From: Holosporaceae bacterium
Lineage (GTDB): Bacteria; Pseudomonadota; Alphaproteobacteria; UBA3830
NCBI GenBank assembly: GCA_031276835.1
Contig: JAISMI010000079.1
Location: 1 to 9,245 of the forward strand
Direction of reading: 5' to 3'
Length of the DNA stretch: 9,245 bases
Position numbers and translations under genes: made by a program. How positions within the stretch are numbered: position 1 is the first letter of the stretch; each line of letters begins with the position of its first letter. Shown here piece after piece: positions 6,502 through 9,245 of the stretch. A model generated the notes under the pieces. That model had not been told where the DNA came from. It saw only the letters and a list, made by a program, of their open reading frames with translations, and ran no database searches.

Positions 6502-7632
6502 CTAATATGTTTTTCGAACTTTGTACATCCTCTGATGATTGTTAATCCCAAACATAGCGACTTCCCCGACATTTTTATAACTATGAAAATCTAAATTTTC
6601 ACGATTCCCTAGCGATTCGTACTCCTGAAATGAAATTTCAACTCTGTCCGTCAGCATTTTTTGATTATTTTGCGTATCAAGCATTTGTCGATAATTTTTC
6701 GTAACTATTCCGGAGAAAAATTCCGCAACGCTGCCGGATCCATAGCTGAAAAATCCAATCCGTTTACCGGTAAGATCGTCTTTTATGTGATCCAGAAGCG
6801 AAACAAAACAAATATAAAGCGAAGCCGAACAGCTATTGCCAATAACCGAATTGTAAATCAACGTTTCTCCGATGGATTTTAGCCTAAATAATTGGCTGTT
6901 GGCCTTTTGGGCCATTTTGCAAAACGGAGCGTGAAAACAAACGTGATTCACATCTGAAATCGCGATATTAGACTTTTCCAGATATCTGGCGACGCTAATA
7001 TGCATGGATTTTAAATAATTTTGGGCGGATAACTTTCCGTCAAACAAAGCCTCCTCCAAATGAGAGGGACGCCAGAAATCCATGATATCCGTGGTATGAA
7101 TACCAGCCCAGGGCTCTATCTCCAAAATTCTCGGATCTTTCGCCACCACAAACGCGACTGCCGCTCCTCCTTGAGTAGGCTCTCCGGACGTTCGGGGAGA
7201 GTATTTCACCACGTCGGATCCAATAACCAAAACTTTTGAGTCGGGATTCTCTCTCACATATGATTTAGCCAACCGCAATGCCGCCGTCGCCGAATAACAC
7301 GCCTGTTTCAGATCAAAAACTCGACAATTTTCCTTCAACTTCAAAAAATGATGCACGTATATGCCGGCGGATTTGGATAAATCAAAGGAAGATTCCGTCG
7401 CAAAAATCAGCATATCCACATTATTTTTATCCTCAATTCCGGAAATTGCCTTTCGGGCGGCCTCGACGGCGACGGTGACGACGTCCTCGTTGGGAGGAAA
7501 TATAGACATTTTCATTTGTCCAATTCCGGCGCAGTACTTGGCGAAGTCAACGTTGCGATATTTGGCTAGAGTTTCCAGACTTAAAAAATATCCGGACGTG
7601 GCAAAGGCAATGGAATCTATTCCTATTTTCAT
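6502..7632 (-). CDS. mvaS: Hydroxymethylglutaryl-CoA synthase
   Basis: This 376-residue thiolase-fold enzyme condenses acetyl-CoA with acetoacetyl-CoA to give HMG-CoA in the mevalonate pathway. The catalytic triad of bacterial HMG-CoA synthases is present: E80 in ATESSFD, nucleophile C112 in LKQACYSAT, and H234 in FHAPFCKMA. SDVVKYSPRTSGEPTQGGAAVA at 139-160 and FFSYGSGSVAEFF are further strong family signatures. The length is close to the bacterial form (about 388). The GEPTQG motif and the Glu/Cys/His triad exclude FabH-type ketosynthases. The ATG overlaps the TGA of HMG-CoA reductase as ATGA (7629-7632), with GGAAAG just upstream, so the pair is translationally coupled. The frame remains open well upstream, but that stretch lies inside the reductase gene in another frame. 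A polyketide beta-branching homologue is conceivable, but adjacency to the reductase argues for mevalonate. Confidence 0.95.
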   Translation of the reverse strand: MKIGIDSIAFATSGYFLSLETLAKYRNVDFAKYCAGIGQMKMSIFPPNEDVVTVAVEAARKAISGIEDKNNVDMLIFATESSFDLSKSAGIYVHHFLKLKENCRVFDLKQACYSATAALRLAKSYVRENPDSKVLVIGSDVVKYSPRTSGEPTQGGAAVAFVVAKDPRILEIEPWAGIHTTDIMDFWRPSHLEEALFDGKLSAQNYLKSMHISVARYLEKSNIAISDVNHVCFHAPFCKMAQKANSQLFRLKSIGETLIYNSVIGNSCSASLYICFVSLLDHIKDDLTGKRIGFFSYGSGSVAEFFSGIVTKNYRQMLDTQNNQKMLTDRVEISFQEYESLGNRENLDFHSYKNVGEVAMFGINNHQRMYKVRKTY

Positions 7633-8663
7633 TTTCTTTCCAATTTCATATGGGAGCGCATCAGATCGCCTGGACGACAAAGCGCCGCCATCAGAGAAAG
7701 CTCTGAACACAAAGTCGCCGAAGCAATTAACGCCGCCAGTCTTTGGGACGAAAATGGATCCGACGAATAACACCCCATTTGCTCCAGATTTTTTACGGCA
7801 AACGGCAAATTTTTCCCGTTCCCAACCGTTCCTACGACGATATTCGGAAGATTAACGGAAAAATATAAATCCTCTCCCGATAATTCGGCAAAAGTAATTC
7901 CCTGGGACGTCTCCGTCACGTTGGCGGAATCCTGTCCGGTCGCCAAATACATAGCAAGCGCAATATTGCCGTAATGGGCGTTTGCGGTTCGCACTCCGCC
8001 GGATAAAATACTACCGATCAAATTTTTCTTGACGTTTAAATCGGCAATTTGTCGGGGAGTTGTTTTTAAAATTCTAGAACATACCTCTTTTGGAATTGTA
8101 ATTTCCGCGGAAACTCGTTTTCCTCTTCCTAAAATTCCATTTATGGCCGAGACTTTTTTATCGGTGCAGTAATTTCCGGAAACGGATTCGTATTGCATAT
8201 TTTTGCAGTTGGCCATGATGAATTCCATGACGGCGTCCGCCGCCTTAGTGACCATATTATGACCGGCGGCGTTGCCGGTCTCAATACTTATACGCACAAA
8301 CAACAATCGTCCGACGTTTTCCAGATGCAAATCCATTAATTTTGCGAAATCGCTCGTACTTTTCACGATTTCTCCAATGGATTTATCGTTGGCTTCGATC
8401 CAGGATTTACACGCCAGAGCGCCCGTAATATCGGGAGCGCCCAAAATTACCGATCTGGTCATAAGATCCCCAATGACCGCCGCCAATATTCCAGAAGTTT
8501 TTTGAGACACAAGCGCTCCGCGCTTTGCAGAATGCCATAAAGGAGTCTCGAAAGTAGCCAGAGGAACATGACAAAATTCCACAACTCCGTTGTAATTTAT
8601 TTTTATCGGCCCGATTATTTTAGTGGGAATGATCGTATCCAATTTGCTTTCTTCAAATTCCAT
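7629..8663 (-). CDS. mvaA: Hydroxymethylglutaryl-CoA reductase, class I-like
   Basis: This 344-residue enzyme reduces HMG-CoA to mevalonate. Numbered from the chosen ATG, catalytic residues are E39 in ATFETPLW, K169 in GNYCTDKK, D245 in ATGQDSAN, and H338 in RSHMKLER at the C-terminus. NMVTKAAD, INGILGRGKRV, ANAHYGNIA and LPNIVVGTVGNG also match. YCTDKK and the terminal SHM resemble the class I enzymes of eukaryotes and archaea more than the class II Pseudomonas type. There is no membrane domain, and the N-terminal region before the catalytic Glu is short. An upstream GTG at 8709-8711 would add 16 residues, but the -10 box TATAAT lies inside that extension. The ATG at 8661-8663 has GAG seven bases upstream and a leader of about 23 nt. 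It is the first gene of the - strand run and overlaps HMG-CoA synthase by 4 bp. The symbol follows bacterial usage; hmgA is an alternative. Confidence 0.93.
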   Translation of the reverse strand: MEFEESKLDTIIPTKIIGPIKINYNGVVEFCHVPLATFETPLWHSAKRGALVSQKTSGILAAVIGDLMTRSVILGAPDITGALACKSWIEANDKSIGEIVKSTSDFAKLMDLHLENVGRLLFVRISIETGNAAGHNMVTKAADAVMEFIMANCKNMQYESVSGNYCTDKKVSAINGILGRGKRVSAEITIPKEVCSRILKTTPRQIADLNVKKNLIGSILSGGVRTANAHYGNIALAMYLATGQDSANVTETSQGITFAELSGEDLYFSVNLPNIVVGTVGNGKNLPFAVKNLEQMGCYSSDPFSSQRLAALIASATLCSELSLMAALCRPGDLMRSHMKLERK

Positions 8664-8693
8664 AAACTTTCTCGAAAAATATAAACGGCTAGG

Positions 8694-8722
8694 ATTATAA
8701 CCTGTTTTCACGTCTAATCCAA
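8694..8722 (-). promoter_or_regulatory. Sigma70-type promoter of the HMG-CoA reductase operon
   Basis: On the - strand, TTGGAT (8722-8717) and TATAAT (8699-8694) are separated by exactly 17 bp. The -10 box is perfect and the -35 box keeps the TTG core. Transcription would begin near 8686, leaving about 23 nt before the ATG at 8663. It is the only good promoter seen for the long - strand gene run. Confidence 0.7.
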
Positions 8723-8730
8723 TTGCGGTA

Positions 8731-8757
8731 TTGACCTTCTTCGTTAATGCATATAAA
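8731..8757 (+). promoter_or_regulatory. Probable tRNA-Cys promoter
   Basis: TTGACC at 8731-8736 matches a -35 box in five of six positions. The nearest -10 candidates are TATAAA at 8752-8757 (15 bp spacer) and TATAAT at 8758-8763 (21 bp spacer), so neither spacing is ideal. The -35 box lies only 8 bp from the -35 box of the divergent HMG-CoA reductase promoter, so the two polymerase sites are back to back. Confidence 0.5.
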
Positions 8758-8771
8758 TATAATAGCGTTGA

Positions 8772-8845
8772 GGCTGGGTGGCAGAGTGGTTATGCAGAGG
8801 ACTGCAAATCCTTGTACGTCGGTTCGATTCCGGTCCTAGCCTCCA
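8772..8845 (+). tRNA. tRNA-Cys (anticodon GCA)
   Basis: A full cloverleaf can be folded by eye. The acceptor stem GGCTGGG (8772-8778) pairs with CCTAGCC (8835-8841) with one G-T wobble. The D arm is GCA/TGC. The anticodon stem GAGGA/TCCTT encloses the loop CTGCAAA with anticodon GCA at 8804-8806. The T arm is GTCGG/CCGGT with loop TTCGATT. The discriminator is T at 8842, the tRNA-Cys identity base, and CCA is encoded at 8843-8845. It stands alone and is transcribed away from the HMG-CoA reductase gene. Confidence 0.97.
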
Positions 8846-8872
8846 GCGTATAACTTTCACAGATACAGATTT

Positions 8873-8951
8873 TCTGGGATAAAATACGTTTCGGTTCGCC
8901 ATGTGAGCTAATTTGTCCTAGATCGAACCATTTTGGACGAAAAATCCCAGA
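8873..8951. repeat. Nested inverted repeats downstream of tRNA-Cys
   Basis: The outer arms TCTGGGAT (8873-8880) and ATCCCAGA (8944-8951) are perfect 8 bp complements. Inside them GGTTCG (8893-8898) and CGAACC (8924-8929) are perfect 6 bp complements, placed almost symmetrically with 12 and 14 bp between outer and inner arms. The segments between do not pair well. It could be the foot of a small structured RNA, a decayed palindromic element, or chance. Confidence 0.45.
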
Positions 8952-9095
8952 GCTCTTTGAATGGCATTGTTCTCGTCTTCATCGTCATAAATGAACATTT
9001 TTCAGAAATATCGCATATAGATTTATTTTTTTTAGTAAAATATTAATTTTATGTTGCTCCATAAAAATAGATAGAATAATATTTGCCAAATTATG

Positions 9096-9125
9096 GGATA
9101 TAAAAAAATATTTTTATCTTTTTTT
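9096..9125 (+). terminator. Possible AT-only hairpin with T run
   Basis: GATA and TATC arms, with further A-T pairing broken by one mismatch, form an imperfect hairpin followed by seven T residues. The lack of GC pairs makes it a weak intrinsic terminator. It could end rightward transcripts from the tRNA-Cys promoter about 250 bp upstream. Confidence 0.25.
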
Positions 9126-9198
9126 GAACGAATCTAAAGGGAGGTTCAATACAGACAATTCAAGCATACCTTTAAATATTTTTAAAAAGAAAGCGGTT

Positions 9199-9215
9199 AA
9201 ATATCAATGATATTT
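9199..9215. repeat. 17 bp palindrome, possible operator
   Basis: AAATATCA and TGATATTT are perfect 8 bp arms around a single central A. A short dyad with a one-base centre is the usual shape of a dimeric regulator site, but no regulated gene is visible before the window ends and AT-rich sequence yields such palindromes readily. Confidence 0.3.
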
Positions 9216-9245
9216 GTGGACATGAAAAATTAAGCTAAACTTTCA

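Larger units (their letters stand above)
8846..9245. other. 400 bp AT-rich region without a convincing gene
   Basis: No open frame here has family resemblance or a good ribosome site. The longest stretches on the - strand between about 8920 and 9060 are 25-36 codons; one (ATG at about 9005) reads MFIYDDEDENNAIQRALGFF and ends at TAG near 8922. It could be a gene remnant but I recognise nothing in it. On the + strand a GGGAGG at 9139-9144 is not followed by a usable start. The region contains nested inverted repeats, blocks resembling the adjacent tRNA, an AT hairpin with a T run and a 17 bp palindrome, listed separately. It may hold the leader of a rightward gene beyond the window. Confidence 0.6.

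Noticed and set aside
6471..6572. Upstream extension of the esterase frame into HMG-CoA synthase
   Set aside because: The ATG at 6470 has a good GGAG ribosome site and matches the family N-terminus; the extension has no support.
3574..7632. A polyketide beta-branching cluster built from HMG-CoA synthase, FabG and phosphopantetheinyl transferase
   Set aside because: No ketosynthase, carrier protein, enoyl-CoA hydratase or acyltransferase is present, and HMG-CoA reductase is directly coupled to the synthase, which fits mevalonate synthesis.
7633..7773. Upstream extension of the HMG-CoA synthase frame
   Set aside because: It overlaps the catalytic C-terminus of HMG-CoA reductase; MKIGID at 7632 is the usual start of bacterial HMG-CoA synthases.
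8922..9005. Short - strand frame MFIYDDEDENNAIQ... as a gene
   Set aside because: It is under 30 codons, has no convincing ribosome site and no recognisable homology; at most a remnant.
8846..9245. CRISPR array or insertion sequence in the gene-free end
   Set aside because: No regularly spaced repeats, no transposase frame and no paired terminal repeats with target duplication were found.

Overview
This window looks like part of the chromosome of an AT-rich bacterium, most likely an alphaproteobacterium and possibly from a host-associated lineage such as Holosporales or Rickettsiales. This placement is inference. It rests on the dapA-smpB adjacency, an HAD hydrolase resembling the mostly alphaproteobacterial TIGR01459 type, and the style of the EttA, GatC and GreA proteins. 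Genes are tightly packed and no decayed gene lies in the first 8.7 kb. The standard bacterial code applies, since the HMG-CoA reductase frame ends at TGA exactly where the next gene starts.

Layout. On the + strand, the last two thirds of ettA (1-1106) is followed 8 bp later by an HAD-superfamily IIA hydrolase starting at TTG (1115-2140). Everything from 2165 to 8663 lies on the - strand and converges on it. In transcription order the - strand genes are HMG-CoA reductase, HMG-CoA synthase, an alpha/beta-hydrolase esterase, gatC, greA, fabG, an Sfp-type phosphopantetheinyl transferase, dapA and smpB. Most junctions are overlaps or gaps under 40 bp. The only larger gap is 81 bp before dapA, so the run is probably one long operon or two. 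A good sigma70-like promoter (TTGGAT, 17 bp, TATAAT) lies just before the preferred ATG of HMG-CoA reductase. Back to back with it, a complete tRNA-Cys (GCA anticodon, encoded CCA) reads rightward at 8772-8845. The last 400 bp hold no convincing gene and are strongly AT-rich, with inverted repeats and short blocks resembling parts of the tRNA-Cys.

How the genes fit together. The two leading genes carry out the first committed steps of the mevalonate route to isopentenyl diphosphate: acetoacetyl-CoA + acetyl-CoA to HMG-CoA, then to mevalonate. All their catalytic residues are present. This is unusual because most alphaproteobacteria use the MEP pathway. The following genes serve translation (GatC, SmpB), transcription elongation (GreA), fatty-acid synthesis (FabG and a carrier-protein activator) and lysine/diaminopimelate synthesis (DapA). 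The most interesting point is therefore a horizontally acquired-looking mevalonate gene pair at the head of a housekeeping operon, with a serine esterase of unknown role directly behind it. I found no CRISPR array, insertion sequence, phage gene or defence system.
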